Shown piece after piece: positions 22,761 through 37,030 of a stretch of 64,000 bases of DNA. The translations under genes were made by a program, and so were the position numbers. Every line of letters starts with the position of its first letter. Position 1 is the stretch's first letter. The DNA lies in the NCBI GenBank assembly GCA_024803745.1, contig JANJXV010000101.1, positions 3,138,459 through 3,202,458 of the forward strand, given 5' to 3'. Below the pieces are notes generated by a model. It was not told the DNA's origin and did not search any database. It saw only the letters and a program-made list of their open reading frames with translations. This DNA comes from Megascapheus bottae (lineage: Eukaryota > Chordata > Mammalia > Rodentia > Geomyidae).

Positions 22761-25700
22761 ATCCCTGCTAGTGTCCAGTCCCCTCATCTCCTGTCCATGC
22801 TCATCTACTTTCCCTCCTCATCTCCTGATCTATCCGTCTCTCCTGTCCCTCCCCATGCTGTGTCCCTACACATCTCCTGTCACCTCCACATCTACTTTCC
22901 TCCACCTCTTCTGTCCCTTCTCATCTCCTGACCCTCCTCATCTCCTCTTCCTTCCTCATCTCCCATCCCCTCCTCAACTCCTGTCCCTTCTCATCTCCTG
23001 TCGCTCATCATCACCTCTTTCTCCACATTTCCAGTTACTCCTCATCTCTCCTCCCCTCCCCATCTCCTTTAATTCCTCATCACCAGTCCCCTCCATATCT
23101 CCTGTCCTTCCCCTCTCCTGTCCCTCCTCATCTCCTGTCCTTCATCTCTTCATGCTCCTCATCTGCTGTCTCCTCCGCTTCTCCTATCCCTCCTCACCAT
23201 CTCTACCTTCCCCATAGACTGTCTCTCCCCATCTCCTGTCCCGCCTCTTCTCCTGTCCTTCCCGTCTCCTGTCCCTCATCATCTCCTGTCCCTCCTCATC
23301 TCCTATGTCTATTCATCTCCTGTTCATCCTCATACCTTGTCCCTCCCCATCTCCTGTCACCTCCACATCTCATTTCCCTTCTCATCACCTGTCCCCTCCC
23401 CATCTCCTGTCCCTCCACATCTCCTCTTCCCTCCTAATCTACTGTCCCCTCCTCAACTCCAGTCCCTCCTCATCTCCTGTCCCTCCACATCTCCTCTCCA
23501 TCCTCATCTCCTGTTACTCCTCATATACTGTCCTCGTCATCTCCTGTACCTGCCAATCTCCTATCCTTCCTCATTTCCTGTCCCTTCTCATCTCCTTTCC
23601 CTCCCCATCTCCTTTCTCTCCTCCTCTCCTGTCCATCCTCATCTTCTGACCTTTCTAATCACCTAGCCCCCCTCACCCCTGTAACCTCCCATTCTACTCT
23701 CTCTCCCCATCTCCTGTCCCTCCCCATCCACTGTCCCTCCCCATTTCCTGTCCATCCTCATCTCCTTTCCCTTCCCCATCATCTCTCCATCCTCATCTCC
23801 GTTCCTTTCGCCATCCTCTGTCCATCCTCATTTACTGTCCCCTCCTCATCTTCTGTCCCATTCTCATATCCTGTCCGTCCAAATTTCCTGTCCCCTCCTC
23901 ATCTCCTGTCCCTCCCAATTTCATGTCCCTCCTCATTGGCTGTCCCTCCTCATCTCCTGTCCCCTCCTCATACTTCGACGCTCCCCATGTAATGTCCCTC
24001 CTTATCTCCTCTAACTCCCCATGTCCTATTCCTCCTCATCTCCTTTCCCCCTCATCTCCTGTCCCCTATTCATTCCTGTCCCCTCCCTTTCTCTTATCCC
24101 TTCCCATCTCCTGTCCATCCTCCTCTCCTGTCCCTCCACATTTCCTATCCTTCCTCATCTCCTATCCCTCCTCATCTCCTGTACTCCTCATCTCCTCTCC
24201 CCTCCCTATCTCCTGTCCCTCCTCATCACCTATCCTCTATCCATCTCCTGTCCATCCTCATATCCTGTCCCCTCCCCATCTCCTGTTTCCTCCGCATCTC
24301 CTGTCTCCTCCGCATCACTTGATTCCTCCAATTTACTCTCCCTCCCCATCTACTGTCTATGCCCCTTTACTCTCCACTCCCCATCTTTTGTCCATCCTCA
24401 TCTGTTCTCCCCCACGTCATCTAATGTCCCCTCTTCATCTCCTGTCCCTCCCCTTGTCCTGTCCCTCCCCATCTCATTTCCCCCTCATCTCCTCTCCCCT
24501 CCTCATTCCTGTTCCCTCCCTTTGTATTCTCCTTTCCCATCTCCTGTCCTTCCTCATCTCCTGTCCATTCCTCATCTCATGACCCTCCTCATCTCCTGTT
24601 TCTCCTCCTCGCCTGTCCCTCCTCATCTCTAATCTCCTTCCCATCACCTGTCCCCTCCTTATCTACTGTCCCTCCCCATTTCTTGTCCATCCTCATCTGC
24701 TGTCCCTTCCCCATCCTCTGTCCATCCTCATCTCCTGTCCTTTCCCTATCCTCTGTCCTTCCTCTTTTCCTGTCCCCTCCTCACTTCTGTCCCATGCTCA
24801 TATCCTGTCTCTCCCAATTTCCTGTCCCCTCCTCATCTCCTGTCCCTCCCAATTTCTTGTCCCTCCTCAACTGCTGTCCCCTCCTCATCTCCTGTTCCCC
24901 TCCTCATCCCTTGACCCTCCCCGTGTCCTTTCCCTCCTCATCTCGTTTCCCCCTCATATCCTGTGCCCTCCTCATTCATGCCCCATCCCTTTCTCTTGTC
25001 CCTTCCCATCTCCTGTCCATCCTCTTCTCCTGTCCCTCCTCATTTCCTGTCCCTCCTCATCTCCTGTCCCTCACCATGTCCTGTCCATACTCATCTCCTT
25101 TCCCCCTCATATCCTGTCCCCTCCTCTTTCCTGTCCCATCCCTTTCTCTTGTCCCTTCCCCTCTCCTGTCCATCCTTCTCTCCTGTCCCTCCTCATTTCC
25201 TGTCCGTCCTCATCTCCTCTTCCTCCTCATCCCCTTCCCTCCTCATATCCTCACCCTCTAATCTCCTCTCACTCCTCATCTCCTGTTTCTCCTCATATCC
25301 TATCCTTCTACAACTCCAGTCCTTTCTCATCTCCTGTTTCTACTCATATCCTGTCCTTCCACGTCTCCTGTCCCTTCTCATCCCCTATCCCTCCCCATCT
25401 CCTTTCCCTCCTCATCTCCTGTCCCTCCTCATCTCCTGTCCCTCCACATCTCCTGTCCCTCCCCATCTCCTGTCTCTCTCATCTCCAGTCTCCTCCCATC
25501 TCCTCTTTGTCCACATCTCCTTTCCCTTGCCATCTCCTCTCCCTCCTCATTTTATGTCCACCCTCATCTCCTCTCCCCTCCCAATCTCCTCTCTCCTCCG
25601 CATTGCCTGTCCCCTCCAATTTACTCTCCCTCCTCATCTACTGTCTATAATCATCTACTCTCCACTCCCCATCATTTCTCTGACCTCATCTCCTCTACAC

Positions 25701-28700
25701 CCTCATCTCCTGTCCCCTCAGCGTCTCCTATCCCTCTCCTTGTCCTGTCCCTCCTCATCTCATTTCCCCCTCATCTCCTATCCCCTCCTCATTCCTGTTC
25801 CCTCCCTTTCTTTAGTCCCTTCCATCTCCTGTCACTCCTCATCTTCTGTCCTCTACTCCCCTCCTATTCCTCCTCATAAAGTCTTCCCTCCTCATCTCCT
25901 GTCCCTCCTCATCTATTGTTTCTCCTCATATCCTGTCCCTCTTCATCTCCAGTCTCCTCCGCATCACCTGTCCCCTCCTCATCTACTGTCCCTTACCATC
26001 TCTTGTCCATCTTCATCTCCTGGGCCTTCCTCATCCTCTGTCTGTCCTAATCTCCTGTCCCTTCCTCATCTCCTATCCCTTGCAATCTCCTGTCCGTCCT
26101 TATCTGCAGTCCGCTCCTCATATCCTTTCCCCCTCATCTCCTGTACCCTCCTCATTCCTATCCCATCCTTTTCTCTTGTCCCTTCGCATCTCATGTCCGA
26201 CCTCATGTCCTGTTTCTCCTCATATCCTGTCCCTCCTCATCTCTTGTCCCTCCTCATCTCCTGTTTCTCCTCATATCCTGGCCCTCCTCATCTACAGTCT
26301 CCTCCACATCACCTGGCCCCTCCTCATCTACTGTCCCTTACCATCTCTTGTCCACATCTCTTGTCCCTTCCCAATCTTCTCTCTGTCCTCATCTCCTGTC
26401 TCCTCCTCATCTCCTACCCCACCTCATGTCCTGTCCCTCCCTATCTGCTGTCTCTCCACATCTACTTTCCCTCTTCGTCTCCTGTCCCCTCCTCATCTCC
26501 TGTCCCTCATCTCCTGTCCTCCTTATTGGCTGTACACCCACAACTCCTGTCCCTTCTCATCTCCTGTCCCTCCATATCTTCTGTCCCTCCTCCTCTTCTG
26601 TCCCGCCTCGTCTCCAGTGCCCTCCCCATCTCCAGTTCCTCCCCATTTCCTGTAACTTCTCATCTCCTGTCTCCCCTCATTATAAGTCACTTCTCATCAC
26701 CACTCCCCTCCTGATCTGCTGTCCCCTCCCCATCTCTTCACCTTCTCCGTCTCATGTCCCTCCTCATCTCCTGCCCTTCATCATCTGTTGTTCCTGTCTC
26801 TTACGCTTCTCCTGTCCCTCCTCATCCTCTCTAACCTCCCCATATACTGTCTCTCCCAATCTCCTCTCCTTCCTCTTCGCCTGTCCTTCCCCATCTCCTG
26901 TCCCTCATCATTTCCTGTCCCTCATCATCTCCTATGCCTAATCATCTCTTGTTCATCCTCATCCCGTTCCTCCTCATCTCCTGTCCCTTCCTCAACTCCT
27001 GCCCTTCCTCATCTCTTCTCCCTCGTAATCTCCTGTTTCTCCTCTTACACTGTCCCTCCTCAACTCCTTTCCCTCCACATCTCCTGTCCTTCTCATCTCC
27101 TGTCCCTCCTCTTCTCCTGTCCCTCCTGATCTCCTTTCTCTACTCATCTCCGGTCCCTCCTCATCTCCTGACCTTTCTAATCACCTATCCCTCCTCACCC
27201 TCTGTAACCTCCCCATCTCCTCTCTCTCCCCATCTCCCCTCTCTCCCCATCTACTGTCCCGCCCATTTTCTTGTCAATCATCATCCTGGCCCTTCTCCAT
27301 CCTCTGTCCATCCTCATCTCCTGTGCTATCCCCATCCTACGTCCATCCTCATTTCCTGTCCCCTCCCCATCTTCTGTCCCATCCTCATATCCTCTGCCTC
27401 CCAATTTTTTTTCTCCTCCTCAACTCCTGTCCCTCCCACTTTCCTGTCCCTCCTCATCTGCTGTCCCCTCCTCATCTCCTTTCCCCTCCTCATCCCGTGA
27501 TCGTCCCCATGTCCTGTCCCTCCTGATCTCCTCTCCCTCCTCATGTCCTGTCCCTCCTCATCTCCTTTCTCTCTCATATCCTGTCTCCTCCACATTCCTG
27601 TCCACTCCATTTCTCTTGTCCCTTCCCATCTCCTGTCCACCTTCCTCTCCTGTCCCTCCTTATTTCCTGTCCCTCCTCATTACCTATCACTCCTCATTTC
27701 CTCTCCACTCCCTATCTCCTGTCTCTCCTCATCTCCTATCCCCCATCATCTCCTGTCCATCCTCATATCCTATCCCTCCTCATCTCCTGTCCCTCCATGT
27801 CTCCTGTCCCTCTTCATCTCCTATCACACCTATCCCACCTCATCCGCTGTCCCTCTCCATCTCTTTTCCCTCCTCATCTGCAATCCCTCCCAATCTCCAT
27901 CCCTCCTCATCTCCTGTCTCCTCCACAGCACCTGTCCCTCCACATCTCCTGTCTCCTCCCCATCTCCTGTACCTCCTCAACTATTGTACAACCTCATCTC
28001 CTGATTACCATGCACTCTTCATCTCCTCTCCCCTGCCCATCTCCTGTCCCTCCTCATCTCCTTTCCCCTATCCATCTCCTGTCCCTCCTCATATCCTGTC
28101 GCCACCCATCTCCTGTCTCCTGCCCATCACCTGGCCCCTCTTCATCTACTATCCTTTCCCTTCCCCTGTCCATTCTCATCTCCTCACCTCTCCCCATCTT
28201 TTGTCCGTCATCATCTCCTCTCCCCTCCTCATCTCCAGTCCCTGCCTATGTCTTCTTCCTCCTCATCTCCTCGCCCTCCACATGTCCTGTCCCTCCTCAT
28301 CTCCTATAAAACCTCATGTTCTGTCCCTCCCCATCTGCTGTCTCTTCACATCTGCTTTCCCTCCTCATCTCCTGTCCCCTCCTCATCTCCTGTCCCTCCT
28401 CATCTCCTGTCCTCCTCATCTGTTGTCACCTCACAACTCCTGTCACTCTTCATCTCCTGTCCCTCCTCCTCTCCTGCCCCTCCTCCTCTACTGTCCATCC
28501 TCATCTACTATCCGCTGCCCATCTCCTGTCCTTTTCCATCTCATGACCCTCCTCATCTGCTGTCCTTCATCATCTCTTGTTCCTTAGCAATCTCCTGTCC
28601 CTCCCCATCTCCTGTCCTTCATCATCTCTTCATGCTCCTCATCTCCTGTCTACTCTGCTTCTCCTGTACCTCCTCACCCTCTGTAAAGTCCCCATATACT

Positions 28701-31700
28701 GTCCCTCCCCTCTCTTTTCCCACCTCTTCTCCTGTCCTTCCCCATCTCCTGTCCCTCATCATCTCCTGTCCCTCCCCATCTCCTTTCTCTCATCTCTTGT
28801 CCCACTTCATCTCCTGAACTTTCTAATCACCTATCCAACCTCACCCTCTGTAACCTCCCCATCTACTCTCTCTCCATCTCCTGTCCCTCTCCATCTACTG
28901 TCCTTCCCCATTTCCTGTCCATCCTCACCTCCTGTCCCTTCCCCATCCTCTGTTCAACCTCATCTCCTGTCCTTTCCCCATCCTCCATCCATCCTCATTT
29001 CCTGTCCCTCCCTCATCTTCTGTCCCATCCTCATATCCTGTCCCTCCCAATTTCCTGTTCCCTCCTCATCTCCTGTCCTTCCCAATTTCCTGTCCCTGCT
29101 CATCGGGTGTCCCCTCCTCATCTCCTGTCCCCTCCTCATCCCTCGACCCTCCCCATATCCTCTCCCTCTTCATGTCCTCTCCCTCCCCATGTCCTCTCCC
29201 TCCTCATTCCTTTCCCCCTCATCTCCTGTCTCCTCCTCATTACTGTCCCATCCCTTTCTCTTGTCCCTTCCCATCTCCTGTCCTTCCTAATCCCCTGTCC
29301 TTCCTCATCTCTTCTCCCTCCTCATCTCTTGTTTCTCCTCATGTCCTCTCCCTCTTCATCTCCTGTCCCACCATTTTTCCTATCCCTCCTCATCTCCTAT
29401 CCCTCCTCATCTCCTGTACTCCTCATTACCTCTCACTACTCATCTACTCTTCCCTCCCTATCTCCTGCTCTCCTCATCTCCTATCCCCTATCCATCTCCT
29501 GTCCATCCTCATATCCTGTCCCCTCCCCATCTCTTGTCTCCTCCCCATCAAGTGTCTCCTCCAATTTACTGTTCCTCCCCATCTCCTGTCTATCCTCATC
29601 TACACACCCCTCCCATTTTTTTCCCTCCTCATCTCCTCTCCCCCCTCATCTACTGTCCCCTCCTCATCTCCTGTTCCTCCCCTTGTACTGTTCATCCTAA
29701 TCTCAGTTGCCCCTCATCTCCTTTCCCCTGCTCATTCCTGTTCCTTCCCATTCTCTTCTCCCTTCACGTCTCCTGTCCCTCCTCCTCTCCTGTCCGTCCT
29801 CCTTTCTTGTGCCTCCTCATCCCCTCTTCCCTCCTCATCTCCTGTCCCTTCCTCATTTCGTGACCCTCCCCATCTCCTGTCCCTGCTCATCACCCGTCTC
29901 TCCACATATCCTGCCCCTCCTTATCTCCAGTCTCCTCCACATCACCTGTCCCCTCCTCATCTACTGTCCCTTCCCATGTCCTGTACCCTCTTCATCTTCT
30001 CTCCCATCCTCATATCCTGTTCCTCCCAAATTCTTGTCCCCTCCTCACCTCCTGTCCCTCCACATCTTCTGTACCTCCACATCTGCTGTCCCCTCCTCAT
30101 CTCCTGTCCCCTCCTCATCAGTGGACTCTCCCCATGTGATGCCTCTCCTCATCTACTCTCCCTCCCCATGTCCTGTCCCTTCCTAATCTCCTATCCCTCC
30201 TCATCTCCTCTCTCTCCTCATCCCCTCTTTCTACTCATCTCCTGTCCCTCCGCATCTCCTGTCCCTCCTAATCTCCTATCCCTCATCATCTTCTGTATTC
30301 CTCATTACCTGTCCCTCCTCATCTCCTCTCCCCTCCCTATCTCCTGTCCCTCCTCATCTCCTATCCCCTATCCATCTCCTGTCCATCCTCATATCCTGTC
30401 CCCTCCCAATCTCCTGTCTCCTCCGCATCACCTGTCTTTTCCAATTTATTGTCCCTCCCCATCTACTGTCTATTCTCATCTACTCTCCACTCCCCATCTT
30501 TTGTCAATCCTCATCTCTTCTCCCCCCCTCATCTCCTGCCCCCTCCTCATCTCCTGCCCCTGCCCTTGTCCAGTCGCTCCTCATCTCATTTCCCCCTCAT
30601 CTCCTGTCCCTTCCTCATTCCTATTCCCTACCTTTCTCTTCTCCCGTTCCATCTCCTGTCCCTCATCCTTTCCTGTCCCTCCTCATCTCCTGTACCCCAT
30701 CATCTAATGTCTCTCCTCATCTCCTGTTTCTCCTCATATCCTGTATCTACTCATCTCCAGTCTCCGCCTCATCTACTGTCCCTTACCATCTCTTGTCCAT
30801 CTTCATCTCCAGTCCCTACCCATCCTCTGTCTGTCCTCATCTTCTGTCCCCTCCTCATCTCCTGTCCCTCCTCATCCCCTGTCCTCCTCATCTGCTGTCC
30901 CCCAACATTTCCTGTCCCTCCTCATCTCCTGTCCCTCCATATCTCCTGTCCCTCCTCCTATCTGGTCCCAACTCCTCTTTTGTCCCTCCTCATCTCCAGT
31001 CCCCTCCTCTCCTCCTGTTCCTCCCCATTTCCTGTCACTCCTCATCTCCTCTGCTTCCTCATTTCCTGTCCCTCCGATTCTCCTGTCTCTCCTCATTACC
31101 AGTCACTCCTCATCTCCACTCCTCTCCCGATCTGCTGTCCCCTCCTCATTTCCTGTCCTTCTCCATCACCTGTCCCTCCTCATCACTTGTACTTTATCAT
31201 CTCTAGTACCTTCTCGTCTCCTGTATCCTCCTCTTTTCCTGTCCCTCCTCACTCTATGTAAACTCACCATCTACTGTATCTCCCCATCTCCTGTCCCTCC
31301 CCTTCTCCTCTTCACTACTCATCTCTTGTTGCCTCCTCAACTCCTGTACCTCCTCATCTCTTGTCCCTACTCATCTCCTGTTTCGTCTCATACCCTGTCC
31401 CTCCTCATCTCCTGTCCCTACACATCTCCTGTCCCTCCTCATCTCTTTCTCTCCTCATCTCCGGTCCCTCAGCATCGCCTGACCTTTCTAATCACCTATC
31501 CCTCCTCACCCTCTGTAACCTCCCCATCTACTCTCTCTCCCCATCTACTGTCCCTCCCCATTTCCTGTCCATCCTCATCTCCTTTTCCTTCCCCATCCTC
31601 TGTCTGTCCTCATCTCCTGTCCTTTCCCCATCTCTGTCTGTCCTCATTTCCTCTCCCCTCCTCATCTTCTGTCCCATCTTCATATCCTGTCCCTCCCAAT

Positions 31701-32899
31701 TTCCTGTCCCTTCCTCATCTCCTGTCCCTCCAAATTTCCTGTCCCTTCCTCATCTCCTATCCCTCCCAATTTCCTGTACCTCTTCATCTGCTTTCCCCTC
31801 CTCAAACCCTGTCCCCTCCTCGTCCCTTGACCATCCACATGTCCTGTGCCTCCTCACCTCCTCTCCCTCCCCATGTCCTCTCCCTCCACATCTCCTTTCT
31901 GCCTCATCTCCTGTCGCCTCCTCACTCCTGCCCCTCCCTTTCTGTTGTCCCTTCCCAACTCCTGTCCACCCTCCTCTTCTGTCCCTCCTCATCTCCTCTC
32001 CCTAGTCTTCTCCTCTCCCTCCTCATATCCTCTCCCTCCTCATCTCCTGTCCCTCTACATCTTCTATCCCTCCTCATCTCCTATCCTTCGCCATCTCCTT
32101 TCCCTCCTCATCTCCTGTCCCTGCACATCTCCTGTTCCTCCTCATCCCCTGTACTCCTCATTACCTGTCCCTCGTCATCTCCTCTTTCCTCCCGATCTCC
32201 TGTTTCCCCTTATTTCCTATCCCCTATCCATCTCCTGTCCATCCTCATATACTGACCATCTCCATCTCCTGTCTCCTCCGCATCAACTGTCTCCTCCAAT
32301 TTACTGTCCCTCCCCATCTCCTGCCTATCCTCATCTACTCTCCCCAGCCCATTTTTTCCGTCCTCATGTCCTCTCCCCCCTCATCTACAGTCCCCTCCTC
32401 ATCTCCTGTCCCTCCTCTTGTCCTGTCCCTCCTCATCTCATTTCCCCGTCATCTCCTGTCCCCTCCTCATTCCTGTTCCATCCCTTTCCCTTCTCCCTTC
32501 CCATCACCTGTCCCTCCTCCTCTCCTTTCCAGCTCTTCACCTCTTCCCTCCTCATCTCCTGTCCCTTCCTCATCTCGTGACCCTCCTCCTCTCTGGTCCC
32601 TCTACATCTCCTGACCTTTCTAATCACCTATCTCTCCTCACCCTCTGTAACCTCCCCATCTAATCTCTCTCCCTATATACTGTCCCTCCCCATTTCCTGT
32701 CCCTCCCCATTTCCTGTCCATCCTCATCTGTCCTTTCCCCATCCTCTGTCCATCCTCATTTCCTGTCCCCTCCTCATCTTCTGTCCCAACCTCATATCCT
32801 GTCGCTCCGAATTTCCTGGCCCCTCCTCATCTCCTGTCCCTACAAATTTCCTGTCCCACCTCATCTGCTGTCCCCTCCTCATTTCCTGTCCCCTCCTCA

Positions 32900-35800
32900 T
32901 CCCTTGACCATCCCCATGCACTGTCTCCCCTCATCTCCTTCCCCACTGATCGCCTGTCCCCTCTTCCTGCCTGCCCCTCCCTTTCTCTTGTCCCTTCCCA
33001 TCTTCTGTCCACCCTCCTCCCTCTCCTGTCCCTCCTCATTTCCTATCCTTCCTCATCGCATCTCCATCTTCCTCTCCTGTCCCTCCTCATCTCCTATCCA
33101 TCCCCATCTCCTTTCCCTCCTCATCTCCTGTCACTCCGCATTTCCTGTCCTTCCCCAACTCCTGTCCCTCCGTATCTCCTGTCCCTACTCATCTCTTGTC
33201 TCCTCCTCATCTTTGTCCCTCCACATCTCCTGTCCCTCCTCATCTCCTGTACTCCTCATTATCTGTCACTCCTCTTCCCCTGTCCCCTTCCTATCTCCTG
33301 TCCCTCCTCATCTCCTACCCACTATCCAACTCCTGTCCATCATCATATCCTCTCCCCTACCCATCTCCTGTCTCCACATTACTTGTCTCGTCCGATTTAT
33401 TGTCCCTCACCATCTACTGTCCATCCTCATCTACTCTCCACTCCCCATCTTTTCTCCATCCTCATCTCCTCTCCCTCCTCATCTCCTGTCCCCACCTCAT
33501 CTCCTGTCCCTCCCCTTGTCCTGTCCCTCCTCATCTCATTTCCCCGTCATCTCCTGTCCCCTCCTCATTCCTGTTCCATCTGTTTCCCTTCTCCCTTCCC
33601 ATCTCCTGTCCCTCCTTCTCTCCTTTCCATCCTCTTCACCTCTTCCCTCCTCATCTCCTGTCCCTTCCTCATCTCGTGACCCTCCTCATCTCTTGTCCCT
33701 CTACATCCCCTGACCTTTCTAATCTCTCTCCCTATATACTGTCCCTCCCCATTTCCTGTCCATCCTCGTCTGTCTTTTCCCCATCCTCTGTCCATCCTCA
33801 TTTCCTGTCCCCTCCTCATCTTCTGTCCCAACCTCATATCCTGTCCCTCCAAATTTCCTGTCCTTCCTCATCTGCTGTCTCCTCATTTCCTGTCCCCTCC
33901 TCATCCCTTGACCGTCCCCATGTCCTGTCTCTCCTCATCTCCTTTCCCACTGATCCCCTGTCCCCTCTTCATGCCTGCCCCTCCCTTTCTCTTGTCCCTT
34001 CCCATCTTCTGACCATCTTCCTCCCTATCCTGTCCCTCCTCATTTCCTGTCCCTCCTCATCGCCTCTCTGTCTTCATCTCCTGTCACTCCTCATTTCCTG
34101 TCCTTCCCCAACTCCTGTCCCTCCCTATCTCCTGTCCCTACTCATCTCTTGTCTCCTCCTCATCTTTGTCCCTCCACATCTCCTGTCCCTCCTCATCTCC
34201 TGTACTCCTCATTATCTGTCACTCCTCTTCTCCTGTCCCCTCCCTATCTCTTGTCCCTCCTCATCTCCTACCCACTATCCATCTCCTGTCCATCATCATA
34301 TCCTCTCCCCTACCCATCTCCTGTCTCCGCATCAGTTGTCTCATCCGATTTATTGTCCCTCACCATCTACTGTCTATCCTCATCTACTCTCCACTCCCCA
34401 TATTTTCTCAATCCTCATCTCCTCTCCCTCCTCATCTCCTGTCCCCACCTCATCTCCTGTCCCTCCCCATGTCCTGTCCCTCCTCATCTCATTTCCCCCT
34501 CATCTCCTGTCCCCTCCTTTTTCCTGTTCCCTACTTTTCTATTGTCCCTTCCCATCTCCTGTCCCTCCTCCTCTCCTGCCCTCCTCATCTTATTTCCACC
34601 TCATCTCCTGTCCCGTCCTTTTTCCTGTTCCCTCCTTTTCTCTTGTCCCTTCCCATCTCCTGTCCCTCCTCCTCTACTGTGCCTCCTGAGCTCCTGTCCA
34701 TGCTCATTTCCTCTTCCCTCCTCAACTTCTGTCCCTTCCTCAGCTCCTGTCCCTTCTCATCTCCTGTTTCTACTCATCTGTTTCTCCTCACATCCTGTCC
34801 CTCCTCATCTCCTGTCCCTCCTCATCTCCTGTCCCCCCATCTCCTTTCCCTCCTCATCTTCTGTCCATCTTCATCTTTGTCTCTCCACGTCTCCTGCCCC
34901 TCGCCTGCTCCGGTCCCTCCACATCTCCTGTGTGCTGCCCATCTCCTGTCCCTCCTCATCTGCTGTCCTTCCTCCTCTCCTCTACTCCTGATTACCATGC
35001 ACTCCTCATCTCCTCTCCCCTGCCCATCACCTGTCCCTCCTCATCCCCTGTCCCCTATCCATCTCCTGTCCCTCCTCATATCCTGTCTCCACCCGTCTCC
35101 TGTCTCCTCCCCATCCCCTGTCCCCTCTTCATCTACTATCCTTCCCCGTCTGCTGTCTATCCTCATCTCTTCTACCCTCCCGTCTATTGTCCATCATCAT
35201 CTCCTCTCCCCTCCTCATCTCCTGACCCCTCCTCATCTCCTGTCCCTCCCTATGTATTCTCCCTTCCCAACTCCTCGCCCTCCATATGTCCTGTCCTTCC
35301 TCATCTCCTGTCACTCTGCATCTCCTGTTCGTCCTAATCCCCTGTCTATCCCCATCTCCTGTCCCCTCCTCATCTCCTATCCCAACTCATGTCCTCTGCC
35401 TCCCCATCTGCTGTCTCTCCACATCGACTTTCTCTCCTCATCTCCTGTCCCCTCCTCATCTCCTGTCCCTCCTCCTCTGCTGTCCTCCCACAAATCCTGT
35501 CCCTTCCCTCCTCATCTCCAGTCCCTCCATATCTCCTGTCCCTACTCCTCTCCTGCCCTCCTACTCTCCTGTCCCTCCTCCTCTTCTATCCCTCCTCACC
35601 TCCTGTCTCTCCCCTTCTCCTGTTCCTCCCCATGTCATGTCACTTCTTATCTCCTGTGCCTCCTCATTTCCTGTCCCTCTGCATCTCCTGTCTCTCCTCA
35701 GTACCAGTCATTCCTCATCTGCACTCCCCTCCCGATCTCCTGTCCTCTCCCCATCTCCTCTCCTTCTCTATCTCATGTCTCTCCTCATCTCCTGCCCTTC

Positions 35801-37030
35801 ATCATCTCTTGTTCCTCCTCATGTCCTGTCTCCTCCGCTTCTCCTGTCCCTCCTTACCCTCTGTAAACTCACCATCTACTATATCTCCCCATCTCCTGTC
35901 CCTCCTCTTCTCCTGTCCCTCTACATCTCCTGTCCCTCATCATTTCCTCTTCTTCCTCATGTCCTGTCCCTCATCATCTCTTGTTCATCCTCATCCCCGG
36001 TCCCTCCACATATCCTGTCCCCTCCCCGTCTCCTGACTCCTCCTCAACTATCCCTGATAGTGTCCTCACTCCCATCTCCTGTCAATCCTCAACTACTTTC
36101 CAACCTAATATCCTGATCCATCCCCATCTCCTGTCCCCTCCTTAACTCCTGTCCATCCTCATCTATTGTCCCTCCTCATCTCCTGTTTCTCCTCATACCC
36201 TGTCCCTCCCCATCTTCTGTCCCTCCTCATCTCCTGTCCCTGCTCATCTTCTGTCCCTCCTCATCTCCTGTCCCTGCTCATCTCCTGTCCATCCTCATCT
36301 CCTTTCCCTCCTCATCTCCTGTCCATCCTCCTCTCCTGTCCCTTCTCCTCTCCTGTCCCTCCTCAACCTCTGTCCCTCCACCTCTCCTGTCCCTCCTCAT
36401 CTCCTGTCCCCTATCCATCTCCTGTCGCTCCTCATATCCTTTCACCACCCATCTCCTGTCTCCTCCCCATCACCTGTGCCATCCTCATCTACGATAACTA
36501 CCCATCTCCTGTCCCTTCTCATCTCCAGTGCCGCCTCATCTCCTGTCGCTCCTCATCTCTGGTTTCTCCACATGACCAGTTACTCTTCCTCTCTTCGCCC
36601 CTCCGCATCTCTTGTCCCCTCCCCATCTCCTGTCCTTCCCCATCTGTTGTCCCTCCTCATCTCCTGTCCTTCATCATCACTTCATTCTCCTCATCTCCTG
36701 TCTCCTCCGCTTCTCCTGCCATTCCTCACCCTCTGTAACCTCCCCATATAATGTCTCTCCCCATCTCCTGTCCCTCATCTTCTCCTGTCCTTCCCATCTC
36801 CTGTCCCTCATCATCTCCTATCCCTCCTCATCTCCTCTGCCTAATTATCTCCTGTTCATCCTCACCCCTGTCCCTCCCCATCTCCTGTCACCTCCTCATC
36901 TCCTTTCCCTCCACCTTTCCTGTCCCTCCTAATCTCCTGTCCCCTCCTCAACTCCTGTCCCTCCTCATCGCTTGACCCTCCTCATCTCCTGCTTCTCCTC
37001 ATAACCTGCCCCTCCTCATCTCCTGTCCCT
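32900..37030 (+). repeat. Segmental duplication copy B (pair of 4750-8000)
   Basis: Collinear with 4750-8000 but with extra internal tandem duplications. The segment starting 'tcatcccttgacc' at 32897 is repeated at about 33901, and its 'tctttgtccctccacatctcc' part is at both about 33209 and 34162. A smaller unit of about 113 bp (around 34490 and 34603) is also doubled. These nested copies suggest stepwise local expansion after the large duplication. Confidence 0.8.
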
